A stretch of 36,504 nt of DNA from an uncultured Peptoniphilus sp. (GCF_946222045.1 NZ_CAMILN010000017.1:1-36504), one strand, 5' to 3'. Positions 24,904-33,423 are shown, counted from the stretch's first letter. Numbers and translations: made by a program. The notes: generated from the letters alone by a model not told the origin.

Positions 24904-27132
24904 TTACACAAAGTCACTTTTTAGTTTTAGCCCTTGAATCTTTATTCCATCTCGAAGTTTCACTCTATTAAAACCATTGGATGAAAGAGCAGAATAAAAA
25001 TCTGTAGTTGACCTTACATAGTCACCAATTCTTAGACAATAGGCCCTATATTCTTGATAGACTTCTCCAGATTTTTCTTCATATGATGAATCAATCTCGC
25101 AACACTCATTTAAGAAATGCTTGAACCAGTTATTTGATTCTTTATATTCATTGATGGCATCAGCCACTTTTTTAGGTAGGCTGAATTTAAAATCTTCATC
25201 AATAGCTTTTTTAGCACCCTCGATTAACCACTTGAGAACTGCTCCCCCAGCCTTATCTACTAAATAATCAGTGTAGTTTTTAATATCACTACTTCCCTCT
25301 ATTTTTGCCTCAAAAGGGATTACAATAAGTCTTCTCCAAGTCCCTTCATCTAAAGCTCCAACCCTTGGTAGGTGGTTAGTATATAGGACAAGGGTATGAG
25401 AAGGTATGAACTTAAATGGATCTCGATATTTTTTCTCTGCTACAATCTCATCTGTAGAACAAAGCTGTTTTACATTTGAAGTATTTAACCTTAATCCTTC
25501 TTGAAGTTCAGCTGCAATTAAAAGTCTTTTACCTCTTGTTTCAGCAAGTTCTGGTTTGGCATTTCTCTTAGAATTAACTGTAAGAATATCTGCCGAGATT
25601 GACCCACTGTAAAGATTTAGAACTCTTGAGATAGTATTCCAAAATGTGGACTTACCATTTCTTCCGTCACCATAGGCTATAATGAGAGCCTCAATATAGA
25701 CCTTTCCAATTAGAGAAATTCCTGCTACTTTCTGAACATATTCTATAAGTTCTTTATCTTTTACAAAAAAAGTATCCAAGGCATCAAGCCATATATCCAT
25801 ATTTTCATCACTTGGATCTACAGATGTTTCTTTGGTTACATAGTCTTCTGCCTTATGGTCTCTACATTCTCCAGTTTTTAAATCTACTGTAAAAGAAGGA
25901 GTATTTAACAAGAACTCATCCGTATCAAGTTCTCTTTGGTCTATTTCAAGCATTGGTTTTGATTCTTTTAAAGTTGCATGGATTGCTCTAGTGTCCCCTC
26001 GTTTTACTGCATATTTCTTATATGACTCAAGCGAAGTTAATTTATAGTATATAGATTTTTGCTTCTTATCAAAAACCTCCATTGCCTTTTTCTCGCTCAT
26101 TGAGGAAATGATATCCCTAACTCCAGATTTCTTAATGTCCTCATCCATTTTTAAAAGTTCATTGTCTATTTCTTCTATTTGTTTTAAAACTAAATCTTGA
26201 GAATATCCTTGTGCTTTTAGTTCAGATTCCTCCCAATAAGAATCGTTGTAAACAAGAAAACCTGTAGAAGGAGAAAAGCGAATTCTGTCTTTGTATTCTC
26301 TTACAAAAACTTCTGCCTGACCTATGTCTGAAAATTCAGAGGGTCTCAAATTTATGCCTTCAGTATATTCTTCAGGTGGAACATAATCTTCACTTGCTGC
26401 TACCTTTTTATAGAATTTGCAAGCAGACCTCCATATTTGTTCCAGTTCATCATCTGGGAGTGGTGGTGAACAAAGGCTGGCTTTTTTATTAAATAGTTCT
26501 CTTGCCTCATCTGTATTTCCATATCGAATTAGAACCCTACCAGCAAAATGGTTCATAGTTGAATTTCTAGAGCCTTGCTGAATCAATTCTTGAGAGTTAT
26601 CGAAGTCTTCAAAGTCATCTTTTAGAATTTCTGTTACATATTTCCTTCCCCTAACTATTTCAACGGCAGGATTCTTAACTCCAAAGAAAAATCTCGCTCC
26701 ATCTAGTGCATTACCATCAAAGAAAGCATAAGTCTCTGCGAGCCTTTTTTTTATTCCTACATATTCAGCTAAATTTGTGATCTTAGGAATTGGAAAATAT
26801 ATGTGCATTCTTGGTCTTGCAGCTTTCCCATTTTTTTCTTTTCTATGGTTTCTGCTATAAACTATGGCGAATTTAACGCCATCAAATATTCTCTTTAAAT
26901 CATTAGCTGAAATCCAGTCATCTGGATTTTCTGAATGGTCGTTGTCTATATCCATTGGAATACATTCTGACTCTATGAAATTATCGTTGGACCTGTAGGA
27001 GTTTTTATACTTAGCCATTACATGGTCAAAACTCGCTGCTTTCTCAAAAGACCTAACATCTACTGCATTAACCTCATTTGGATAAATACAGTTTGACTCC
27101 ACTCCTATTAAATTCGAGTTGTATATTTTCAA
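24904..27132 (-). CDS. Primase-helicase, VirE/D5 type
   Basis: A 742-residue replication protein. The N-terminal third looks like an archaeo-eukaryotic-type primase: PMDIDNDH (D61, D63 as metal ligands) and RPRMHIYFPIP (H110), followed by a PriCT-like helical part. From about 440 a D5/SF3 helicase follows, with Walker A in YGDGRNGKST (487-496), then LLIAAELQEG and the sensor VLYTNHLPRVGALDEGTWRR. It would open and prime phage DNA. TTG at 27132 follows AAGGAGGTAGCCTAA. Confidence 0.93.
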   Translation of the reverse strand: MKIYNSNLIGVESNCIYPNEVNAVDVRSFEKAASFDHVMAKYKNSYRSNDNFIESECIPMDIDNDHSENPDDWISANDLKRIFDGVKFAIVYSRNHRKEKNGKAARPRMHIYFPIPKITNLAEYVGIKKRLAETYAFFDGNALDGARFFFGVKNPAVEIVRGRKYVTEILKDDFEDFDNSQELIQQGSRNSTMNHFAGRVLIRYGNTDEARELFNKKASLCSPPLPDDELEQIWRSACKFYKKVAASEDYVPPEEYTEGINLRPSEFSDIGQAEVFVREYKDRIRFSPSTGFLVYNDSYWEESELKAQGYSQDLVLKQIEEIDNELLKMDEDIKKSGVRDIISSMSEKKAMEVFDKKQKSIYYKLTSLESYKKYAVKRGDTRAIHATLKESKPMLEIDQRELDTDEFLLNTPSFTVDLKTGECRDHKAEDYVTKETSVDPSDENMDIWLDALDTFFVKDKELIEYVQKVAGISLIGKVYIEALIIAYGDGRNGKSTFWNTISRVLNLYSGSISADILTVNSKRNAKPELAETRGKRLLIAAELQEGLRLNTSNVKQLCSTDEIVAEKKYRDPFKFIPSHTLVLYTNHLPRVGALDEGTWRRLIVIPFEAKIEGSSDIKNYTDYLVDKAGGAVLKWLIEGAKKAIDEDFKFSLPKKVADAINEYKESNNWFKHFLNECCEIDSSYEEKSGEVYQEYRAYCLRIGDYVRSTTDFYSALSSNGFNRVKLRDGIKIQGLKLKSDFV

Positions 27133-27456
27133 TTAGGCTACCTCCTTTATATAGCGAATCTTCATTTTTCTCTTCTTAGCAATCTTTATTTCTTCAGCCA
27201 TTCCAGAACTTATGTTGTCACCAAAAACCCAGACTTCTTCACATTTTCCTAAGAGGACATAATTAAAATGCATGGCAAGTCTTCTCTCACTTTCATCATT
27301 CATAAACTGAGGGAATAAAAGATGTGGTGCGATGGGAATGTTTCCTTTATCCAAAGCATAGCGAGAATACTTCTGTGCCTTGATTACATTATTTTCAACA
27401 TCTCCAGAAAATGGACTGCAGATATATACCAAGGGATAGTATTTAGTTTTTTTCAA
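27133..27456 (-). CDS. DUF4406 / nucleoside deoxyribosyltransferase-like protein
   Basis: About 107 residues with a Rossmann-like pattern: PLVYICSPFSGDVENNVIKA, IPIAPHLLFPQFMND, and CEEVWVFGDNISSGMAEEIK. It belongs to the DUF4406/DUF7768 group, related to nucleoside 2-deoxyribosyltransferases, so a role in nucleotide metabolism is possible but untested. TTG at 27456 is the start, since GGAGGTAGTCTA lies just ahead; the longer frame runs back into the polymerase gene. Confidence 0.8.
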   Translation of the reverse strand: MKKTKYYPLVYICSPFSGDVENNVIKAQKYSRYALDKGNIPIAPHLLFPQFMNDESERRLAMHFNYVLLGKCEEVWVFGDNISSGMAEEIKIAKKRKMKIRYIKEVA

Positions 27457-27469
27457 TAGACTACCTCCA

Positions 27470-29401
27470 TTAATCTTTCTTATAAAATTCACTTTCAAAT
27501 CCATCTGCATCTAAGATAAGTCCAGGTGCCCAACTAGGTACTGAGGACATGATTTCATTTATTTCTTCGATACTAGATGAATCACTTTCTATTACAACTT
27601 CATCATGAATATGCATGACGATATTAAATCCTTTTTTCTCAAGTCTCATCATAGCCTCAGCTAAAATATCTCTGGCTATTGCTTGAACAATATTTTCTAC
27701 AAATTTTCCGCCGTAGGATTCTATCTTGTCCCACTTATTTCCAACTACGATTCCTTCATAGACTACTGACTCTCCACCAAATCGATTCGTCCCTATCTTT
27801 GCCTTTGGATAAGCTAGTCTTCTTTTTGAAGGAAGTTCTATGAAAAGAATGCCTTTTTCATAGCTAATAACTAAGTTCTTGTATTCTTCTTTACCTCTAG
27901 TCTTTACAACTCTTTTTACGACTGAATCTATATCCCACCACAAGCTTACGATGTTAGGATTAGCCTCTCTCCAAGAATCGACTATTGATTGAAGTTCGTC
28001 TTCAGATAAACCCATCTCAATTCCACCCATTGCTTTAAGAGCTCCCAATGCCCCTTGATAACCACAGGCCAAAGTCGCTATCTTTCCTTTTTGCCTTAGA
28101 TGACCATTTACTCCATGCTTTTCAACTGGCATCCCAAACATCCTCGATGCTGTTCTGCAATAGATATCTTCTCCATTTTCAAAGGCATCCAGTACCCATT
28201 GTTCTCCTGCAAGCCATGCAAGGACACGAGCCTCGATTGCTGAAAAGTCTGAAATAATAAACCTGGTGCCATCTTTTGGTATAAAGGCTGTCCTAATTAG
28301 TTGGGATAAAATATCAGAGGGTGATTCATATAGAATTTCCATAGTTTCGTAATCTCTATTTTTTACAAGACTCCTAGCTAGTTCTAAGTCTTTTAGATTG
28401 TTTCTCCTTAAGTTTTGAACTTGAATAAGCCTTCCTGAATATCTTCCAGTTCTATTTGCTCCATAGAATTGGATCAAACCTCTTGCTCGGTTATCTTTTC
28501 CTTTTACATTTTTCATAGCATCATATTTCCTAACTGAAGACTTAGATAGTTCTTGTCTAAGTTCCAATACTTCTTTTATATCTCCCTCAGTATTTTTAAG
28601 AGCAGACTCTACATCTTTTTTAGCTAAGGAGTCTATCTCTAAGCCTTTTTTATTTAGCCATTCTTTAAGCTGTAAGGGAGAATTTGGATTCTCAAGACCA
28701 GTCAATTCTATGGCTCTGTCCATATTTTCATCTCGTAAGATTTCATCAAGTTTAATAGCTGAATCAACTAAAACTTCATCAATTAAGATTCCTCTATCGT
28801 TGATGTTTTGGTCTATCCAGTAGTTTTCCCATTCTGAATGAGGAATAGGAAAGGCTGATAGTTTTTTCTTAATAGCCATTTCTGTTTCCACATCTCTTTT
28901 GTTATATTCCTTGAAGGTAGACCACTTTTCTAAATCATGGTGTGGTAGATTTCTTGTCCTCATACCATTGGTCTTAGTTTGTTTACATGGAATAGAAAAA
29001 TATTTAATAAGAGCCTTGCCTTCATTCATCTTTTGCTTATCTAGTTTTAAAACTTCTCCTACTTTTTCAAGGGATAGAGGTAACCCTATATAGGCTGACC
29101 AAATCATGGTGCAATACCAACCTTGAGGTTTTAGTCTCTTACCTAAAAACCTAGATAGACACACCCTTTCAAAGTTTGCATTAAAGGCCCACTTTTCTAT
29201 ACTTTCATCACTAAGTGCTGATAATATTTCTTCAGGAATAATCTCTCCACTTGCCAAATCTATGACCTTAACTTCTCCATCATCAATAGAATAGGCAAAG
29301 AGGAGGATTTCAAAATCCCCACTCTCGGCATATTTGTATACACCACTTTTGCCTAAATCAACTGAAGAATAGGTCTCAAGATCTATGGACAATTTCTTCA
29401 T
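27470..29401 (-). CDS. DNA polymerase, family A, with 3'-5' exonuclease
   Basis: About 643 residues. The N-terminus is a DnaQ/RNaseD-like 3'-5' exonuclease (LSIDLETYSS, with D and E as metal ligands; NANFERVCL; YNKRDVETEMAI). The polymerase half has motif A ISDFSAIEARVLAWLAG, motif B RQKGKIATLACGYQGALGA and motif C VMHIHDEVVIES. There is no 5' nuclease domain, which is usual for phage PolA. The ATG at 29401 gives MKKLSIDLETYSS; no strong ribosome-binding site is seen, and the upstream gene overlaps by 26 bases, so coupling is likely. Confidence 0.94.
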   Translation of the reverse strand: MKKLSIDLETYSSVDLGKSGVYKYAESGDFEILLFAYSIDDGEVKVIDLASGEIIPEEILSALSDESIEKWAFNANFERVCLSRFLGKRLKPQGWYCTMIWSAYIGLPLSLEKVGEVLKLDKQKMNEGKALIKYFSIPCKQTKTNGMRTRNLPHHDLEKWSTFKEYNKRDVETEMAIKKKLSAFPIPHSEWENYWIDQNINDRGILIDEVLVDSAIKLDEILRDENMDRAIELTGLENPNSPLQLKEWLNKKGLEIDSLAKKDVESALKNTEGDIKEVLELRQELSKSSVRKYDAMKNVKGKDNRARGLIQFYGANRTGRYSGRLIQVQNLRRNNLKDLELARSLVKNRDYETMEILYESPSDILSQLIRTAFIPKDGTRFIISDFSAIEARVLAWLAGEQWVLDAFENGEDIYCRTASRMFGMPVEKHGVNGHLRQKGKIATLACGYQGALGALKAMGGIEMGLSEDELQSIVDSWREANPNIVSLWWDIDSVVKRVVKTRGKEEYKNLVISYEKGILFIELPSKRRLAYPKAKIGTNRFGGESVVYEGIVVGNKWDKIESYGGKFVENIVQAIARDILAEAMMRLEKKGFNIVMHIHDEVVIESDSSSIEEINEIMSSVPSWAPGLILDADGFESEFYKKD

Positions 29402-29576
29402 AGCCATCACTAAGCTTTGTTAATTCCGCTAAATTATTTTTTCTATCTTCTTTTATTTGTTTTTCTATTTTTCTGATATCTCTATCTAGTTCTTTTAGTT
29501 GAGCTTGTAAAAATCCAAGCTTATACCATAAAAAGGACCAAATAGCTAAAACTATTGCTGTAATTAAATAGTCCAT
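29376..29576 (-). CDS. Small membrane-anchored coiled-coil protein
   Basis: A 66-residue protein with one N-terminal membrane segment (ITAIVLAIWSFLWYKLGFL, about 5-23) followed by a charged coiled coil (LKELDRDIRKIEKQIKEDRK). GGAGGTAGAA precedes the ATG. It lies between the SSB-like gene and polymerase and overlaps the latter. I know no function. It could tether replication proteins to the membrane, but this is a guess from its shape and place. Confidence 0.7.
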   Translation of the reverse strand: MDYLITAIVLAIWSFLWYKLGFLQAQLKELDRDIRKIEKQIKEDRKNNLAELTKLSDGYEEIVHRS

Positions 29577-29585
29577 TTCTACCTC

Positions 29586-30131
29586 CTATGCTAAGAAATC
29601 TTCATCATCATCGTCCATAGCATCGAAGTCATCTGCTGCATTAGACCTATTTCCTAAAGGTTGACCATCTCTTAGTTTTTGAATATTTCCAAGACCTACG
29701 GCAACGCCCTTATTGCCATTTACGTTGTAGGCATAAAAATTTAGTGATACCCTTGCATAAACTCCTGAGTAGACTTCACTTCTATCAAGAATTGGCTCTA
29801 CGTTTCTATCTACAATTTGAGGTGCTGTCATAGAGTTCGCATTTAAAAAGTATGCATCTGCATAAGCCTCATCATCTTTTTCTGTATCACCATCTCTTAA
29901 TGGAAGTTTGATAGCTTTCTTATTTGGCTTCTTTCCATTAAATTTAGAAAGCCCTTCATCAATTGCAGCATCTACTGCTTTTTCAATCTTCTCAATTGTC
30001 TTTTGATCGCTCTTTGGGATAATGACAGATACTGAGTATCTTTCTTTACCACCATTGATTGACTTTGGTTCCCAAACATTCGCATAGCTTAATCTAACTT
30101 CACCTGTAATTACTTTTGTTTTATTTTGCAT
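29586..30131 (-). CDS. DUF2815 protein, SSB-like
   Basis: A 181-residue protein of the DUF2815 family (VITGEVRLSYANVWEPKSIN, RYSVSVIIPKSDQKTIEKIE, VYSGVYARVSLNFYAYNVNG, VAVGLGNIQKLRDGQPLG). It has an OB-like beta pattern and an acidic tail (DAMDDDDEDFLA), as in single-strand DNA-binding proteins, and is taken as the phage SSB. The start at 30131 follows GGAGGATTTAATA and lies inside the end of the DUF2800 gene (11-base overlap). Confidence 0.87.
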   Translation of the reverse strand: MQNKTKVITGEVRLSYANVWEPKSINGGKERYSVSVIIPKSDQKTIEKIEKAVDAAIDEGLSKFNGKKPNKKAIKLPLRDGDTEKDDEAYADAYFLNANSMTAPQIVDRNVEPILDRSEVYSGVYARVSLNFYAYNVNGNKGVAVGLGNIQKLRDGQPLGNRSNAADDFDAMDDDDEDFLA

Positions 30132-31245
30132 TATTAAATCCTCCAAATTCTTCTTTCACATTTTCAATTACAACTTCTTCTCTTTTATCATTAATGTTCA
30201 CTAAGGTAAGTTTGCCTTTTGGTTTTTCTAATAAGTCAGTAATATTTTCATCAAAGACTTTCTTACCAAGTAGCTTAGTCATTGCTGTGATACCAAGTAA
30301 CTTTTCTTCAAAGGGATTAAATCCCAGTTCTTTTACTTTTTTGATAACTTCATCTTCATTTACGTATTTTCTATTTGACCTACCTTCAACAAGTTTTAGA
30401 CCCTTCCATCTATGACCCTTCATTGCTTTTTCTAAAGCATAGGCCTTGATATCTTTGACCCATTGTTCCATTTCGTCTAGTTTTGGTAAGATATCTTCAA
30501 TTTCATCATCAGATAGTTCTGGTGGTAGGGTAAATTCTTCTTGTGCTAGTTTTAGGTTCTCTTCTGTTCTTTTTCTGCATTTATTCTTAGCTTTGCAGAA
30601 GATGCACCATTCTCCACAAGAAAATTCTCCTTCGCCTTTATAGGCTTTCTCAGCAATCTCTCGAACATATTCTCCCCACTTATAAAGTTCTATCTTATTG
30701 ATTTCATAAGTTGAGATATTGCATCTTCTTGGTTGATAGATATGAAGAATTACTTTCTCAATATCATAAATTCCATCAAATAGAATTAGAGCACCAAGAC
30801 CATATAACATGAGTTGTGTGTTTTCCCTAGCATCTACTAAAACTCCTTGACCGTATTTTAAGTCAATTACATGCAGTTCTTCTCCTCCAACTACTACACA
30901 GTCAGCTGTTCCAAATGACTCTTTAACATATTCTGATAGGTCAAGTCTTTCTTCCACAAAAACGGCTGGGCTTTCGTATCTACTTATAACTTCTGTTACA
31001 TATGAGGCATATCCTTCGGTTAACTCATCCATTTCTTCATCATAAAAATCCAAATCATCAGTAGGATCTTTTACATCAAATCCTAATATCTTTTTTAGTT
31101 TATATTCTGCTAGGGCATGAGCCGATGTGCCTTCAAGTGCATAAGGGCTAACCTCATCTGCATATTTTTCAGAAAGCCTAACACTTGGTGGACAGTGTAT
31201 CCAACGTGAACTACTTGATGCAGATAATATTGCATGATCACCCAT
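30121..31245 (-). CDS. DUF2800 protein, RecB/Cas4-like nuclease
   Basis: A 374-residue protein of the PD-(D/E)XK RecB-like group. The N-terminus has SASSSSRWIHCPPSVRLSEK and EGTSAHALAEYKL; the nuclease core has GTADCVVVGGEELHVIDLKY (D and the D-x-K motif). Four cysteines (C207 region, CGEWCIFCKAKNKC) could hold an iron-sulfur cluster as in Cas4 and AddB. It is probably the phage exonuclease of a recombination pair with the neighbouring SSB-like protein. ATG at 31245 follows GGAGAAACTCTA. Confidence 0.9.
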   Translation of the reverse strand: MGDHAILSASSSSRWIHCPPSVRLSEKYADEVSPYALEGTSAHALAEYKLKKILGFDVKDPTDDLDFYDEEMDELTEGYASYVTEVISRYESPAVFVEERLDLSEYVKESFGTADCVVVGGEELHVIDLKYGQGVLVDARENTQLMLYGLGALILFDGIYDIEKVILHIYQPRRCNISTYEINKIELYKWGEYVREIAEKAYKGEGEFSCGEWCIFCKAKNKCRKRTEENLKLAQEEFTLPPELSDDEIEDILPKLDEMEQWVKDIKAYALEKAMKGHRWKGLKLVEGRSNRKYVNEDEVIKKVKELGFNPFEEKLLGITAMTKLLGKKVFDENITDLLEKPKGKLTLVNINDKREEVVIENVKEEFGGFNNAK

Positions 31246-31541
31246 TAGAGTTTCTCCACATCTGCCACCAAGTCTTTATAGTTACTTGGTTCAATCTCAG
31301 ATAACTTTTTAGCCCCATACTTTTCTAAAAGTTCTCTTATCTTAGCCGTATGACCTAATCTTGATTTATCAGCTAGTATTTTTCTAACATCTTCAATCTC
31401 ATAGGTCTTTTCTTCTTGTTTTACCTTTTCTTCTTTAGGCAGTTCCTCATCACTTTCTAGTGCTGTTAGAAGTACACCTATACTAGATGCAAGATTCTCT
31501 GCATCTTCTTTGATTTCCATTAGTAGCTTTATTCTTGACAT
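31245..31541 (-). CDS. Conserved small phage protein of unknown function
   Basis: A 98-residue protein with an N-terminal helical part (SRIKLLMEIKEDAENLASS), an acidic linker and a C-terminal domain (VRKILADKSRLGHTAKIREL, LEKYGAKKLSEIEPSNYKDL) that looks like a small DNA- or protein-binding helical unit. It is common beside DUF2800 in phages of this type. No function is known. ATG at 31541 follows AAAGGAGAAAAAG. Its stop overlaps the start of the DUF2800 gene. Confidence 0.75.
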   Translation of the reverse strand: MSRIKLLMEIKEDAENLASSIGVLLTALESDEELPKEEKVKQEEKTYEIEDVRKILADKSRLGHTAKIRELLEKYGAKKLSEIEPSNYKDLVADVEKL

Positions 31542-31734
31542 CTTTTTCTCCTTTCTCGATTTCTCTAACATCCACTGAATCAACTGTCATCCCAGGGTCT
31601 AATAGGTAAATTTGTCTGTAGCCTCCAAACAAAAATTTTATTAATCTGTTTGGAATTTTTCCGACTGCACCTTTAAGGACATTTGTCTTTTGTCCTTTCT
31701 CATTTGTTACATTGATGATTATTTTGTGCCTCAT
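31483..31734 (-). CDS. Small beta-rich early protein, unknown function
   Basis: An 83-residue basic protein (MRHKIIINVTNEKGQKTNVL, RLIKFLFGGYRQIYLLDPGM) after AAGGAGGCAAAC. It overlaps the next gene by 59 bases in another frame. The shape (short beta strands and a basic patch) suggests nucleic-acid or protein binding. I recognise no family. It belongs to the start of the early operon. Confidence 0.7.
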   Translation of the reverse strand: MRHKIIINVTNEKGQKTNVLKGAVGKIPNRLIKFLFGGYRQIYLLDPGMTVDSVDVREIEKGEKDVKNKATNGNQRRCRESCI

Positions 31735-31819
31735 GTTTGCCTCCTTTCTGAAAGGGTCATCTCCCTTACAAATCACAGGCAAAGAAAAAGGACGAGTTTT
31801 TAACCTCGTCCTAAAATAT

Positions 31820-32407
31820 TTAAAAATTATTTTTGATTGTTTCTTTTGCCTTATCCAAATGTTTCTTAACCGCAGCTGAAGATATGTTCATTAAATCTGC
31901 AATTTCTGACTGCTTGTATCCGTCTACATACATCAACTTGATTACTAATCTCTGTTTATCCGTTAATAAAGAAAGTATATCTTCCATATGCTCCGACCAT
32001 TCAAATTCTTCATTCATGTCTTTGGATTTAATAGTTGCTATTAATCTTTTATCTGGATCAATATCCCCATCGTTATCAAAATCAAGAGATAAGTTATAGT
32101 TTCTTGGGAATCTATCCTCTACTTCTCCTTTTAACAAATCCTCATTAGGCTCATATCCATTACTCTTTTTAAAGTCGCTTATAAATTCTTGTTTCCACGA
32201 TTCTATTTCAGCTTTCTCTTCTTTAGTTCGTTCAGGTCTTAGATTCTTGTTGTTATAGTAAACTTCACTATCATCTAAAGCATGTAGTTTTTTGATGTCC
32301 ACTTCTGTTATCCCATCTTTTCCTGGTTTTAGTTCCACTTTTGTTGCATCTGCAAACCTATAAACATACGTGGTTCTTTCGTCCGATCTAGTCTTTCTAA
32401 TTTTCAA
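31820..32407 (-). CDS. Sigma-70-like transcription factor (region 4 HTH)
   Basis: About 196 residues. The N-terminal part (TTYVYRFADATKVELKPGKD) is typical of sigma-like proteins of Firmicute mobile elements. The C-terminal ~50 residues form a sigma region 4 helix-turn-helix (LTDKQRLVIKLMYVDGYKQS, EIADLMNISSAAVKKHLDKA). No region 2 is seen, so it may help RNA polymerase recognise early or element promoters rather than act as a full sigma factor. TTG at 32407 follows GCGAGGAATATT; a TTG further upstream has no ribosome-binding site. Confidence 0.82.
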   Translation of the reverse strand: MKIRKTRSDERTTYVYRFADATKVELKPGKDGITEVDIKKLHALDDSEVYYNNKNLRPERTKEEKAEIESWKQEFISDFKKSNGYEPNEDLLKGEVEDRFPRNYNLSLDFDNDGDIDPDKRLIATIKSKDMNEEFEWSEHMEDILSLLTDKQRLVIKLMYVDGYKQSEIADLMNISSAAVKKHLDKAKETIKNNF

Positions 32408-32493
32408 AATATTCCTCGCTTTCTTGCCCGATAGCAAGGAGCGAGAAATACAAGTTTTACCTACAGTTTATGGAGCATAGTTGTCTTTCACCT

Positions 32494-32584
32494 AAAAAAG
32501 GCTATAAGAAACTAGAGGTACTCCATATACTTCTTTCAAAATTGATTGAAATTAGTTTATATGTGTATCTCACGCCCTTATAGC
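32494..32584 (-). promoter_or_regulatory. Structured leader with attenuator-like hairpin
   Basis: On the minus strand GCTATAAG (32584-32577) pairs with CTTATAGC (32508-32501), immediately followed by CTTTTTT (32500-32494). Inside lie smaller complementary pairs, AAACTA/TAGTTT and TTTCAA/TTGAAA, so the RNA could fold as a branched hairpin ending in a U-tract. It lies about 90 bases upstream of the sigma-like gene, with no other gene between. It may be an attenuator or a small RNA with its own terminator. Confidence 0.45.
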
Positions 32585-32610
32585 TAATCAGGCTTGATAT
32601 AATTTGTAAT

Positions 32611-32647
32611 AAAAAAAGCCTAATTCATCCGTTAAGATAAATTAGGC
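32611..32647 (-). terminator. Intrinsic terminator after the first early gene
   Basis: On the minus strand GCCTAATTTATC pairs with GATGAATTAGGC (two internal mismatches) and is followed by TTTTTTT (32617-32611). It ends the 32893-32669 transcript, so the sigma-like gene and early operon need their own promoter. Confidence 0.85.
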
Positions 32648-32668
32648 CGTCTTGCAGCTCTTAAAAAT

Positions 32669-32893
32669 TTATGCTGATTTTTTGTAACTCTTTATGTCGT
32701 ACTCTGTTTTATCTATTCTTTTAATTAAGGTGATACATCCACCTCTAGCTAGTTGAATACTTTGTCCAACTTCAAGTCTAACTTTAATTTCTTGTTTTTT
32801 ATAGATATTTTGTAATATCCCAGTTTCCGCTTCAATTTTGCAAATAAGTTTATTATTTGCATCTTTTACTTCTTGAATTTCTTTAATAGGCAT
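32669..32893 (-). CDS. Small early protein of unknown function
   Basis: A 74-residue protein (MPIKEIQEVKDANNKLICKI, then VRLEVGQSIQLARGGCITLI) with a beta-rich pattern. It is the first gene on the minus side of the divergent immunity promoter, the place of a Cro-like or antirepressor protein, yet it has no visible HTH. The ribosome-binding site AAAGGAAG is close to the ATG. A long structured leader and its own terminator make it a single-gene unit. The function is unknown. Confidence 0.65.
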   Translation of the reverse strand: MPIKEIQEVKDANNKLICKIEAETGILQNIYKKQEIKVRLEVGQSIQLARGGCITLIKRIDKTEYDIKSYKKSA

Positions 32894-32942
32894 CTTCCTT
32901 TCTTTTATATTTTGGCTTGTGATAAAATAACTTCTTCCTTAT

Positions 32943-33007
32943 TGTTGATTTAATGGAACGCTCAACTTAAAAAAATATAGAAGTTATCTCGTTCCATCTA
33001 TTCAACA
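32943..33007 (-). repeat. Inverted repeat in the 5' leader of the first early gene
   Basis: TGTTGATTTAATGGAACG (32943-32960) is the inverted copy of CGTTCCATCTATTCAACA (32990-33007), 15 of 18 positions pairing, with a 29-base loop. In the minus transcript, starting near 33004, it forms a hairpin at the very 5' end. Inside the loop AGATAACTTCT can also pair with AGAAGTTATTTT near 32925-32936, so two exclusive foldings exist. Confidence 0.55.
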
Positions 33008-33008
33008 T

Positions 33009-33056
33009 AAATTATACCACAAGTGTTGATTGCGTGCAACACTTGTGGTATAATTT
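33009..33056. promoter_or_regulatory. Overlapping divergent promoters built on one 20-bp inverted repeat
   Basis: Two 20-base arms (33009-33028 and 33037-33056) are perfect inverted copies with an 8-base spacer. On the plus strand TTGATT (33026-33031) and TATAAT (33049-33054) are 17 bases apart; on the minus strand TTGCAC (33039-33034) and TATAAT (33016-33011) are also 17 apart. Each promoter's -10 lies within one arm and its -35 reaches into the other, so they compete. The repeat is also the likely operator of the XRE repressor. Confidence 0.88.
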
Positions 33057-33076
33057 TATTACAAGGAGGAAGTTTT

Positions 33077-33421
33077 ATGAAAGATACTTTGGGAAAGGTT
33101 ATATCCAATAGACGTGAAGAACTAGGAATCTCTCAGCGTGAATTGGCAAAAAAAGTAAAAATTAGTAATTCTACAGTTTCAAGAATTGAAAACGACGATA
33201 AAATAACTCCAGATAATAACACTCTTAAGGCTATATCTGAAGTTCTACAAGTCGACTATAACTATCTGCTTGCCTTAAATAATCAAATAGATGATGAACC
33301 AGAAATTCGTATTATTCAAAGAGCAGCAAGAAACATGGATCAAGGAAAAAAAGAAGAGATGTTAAAGGTATTAAAGAAGCATTTTGAAGAAGAATTTGGC
33401 GATGCAAATGGAGATATGTAA
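33077..33421 (+). CDS. XRE-family phage repressor (CI-like)
   Basis: A 114-residue repressor. Residues about 6-60 are a lambda/434-type helix-turn-helix (ISNRREELGISQRELAKKVK, ISNSTVSRIENDDKITPDNN). The rest is a helical tail (RAARNMDQGKKEEMLKVLKK) without a LexA-type peptidase, so induction probably depends on the neighbouring ImmA-like peptidase. ATG at 33077 follows AAGGAGGAAGTTTT; an upstream ATG at 33023 lies within the promoter. It should bind the palindrome in its own promoter and keep early genes off. Confidence 0.92.
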   Translation: MKDTLGKVISNRREELGISQRELAKKVKISNSTVSRIENDDKITPDNNTLKAISEVLQVDYNYLLALNNQIDDEPEIRIIQRAARNMDQGKKEEMLKVLKKHFEEEFGDANGDM

Positions 33422-33423
33422 TA

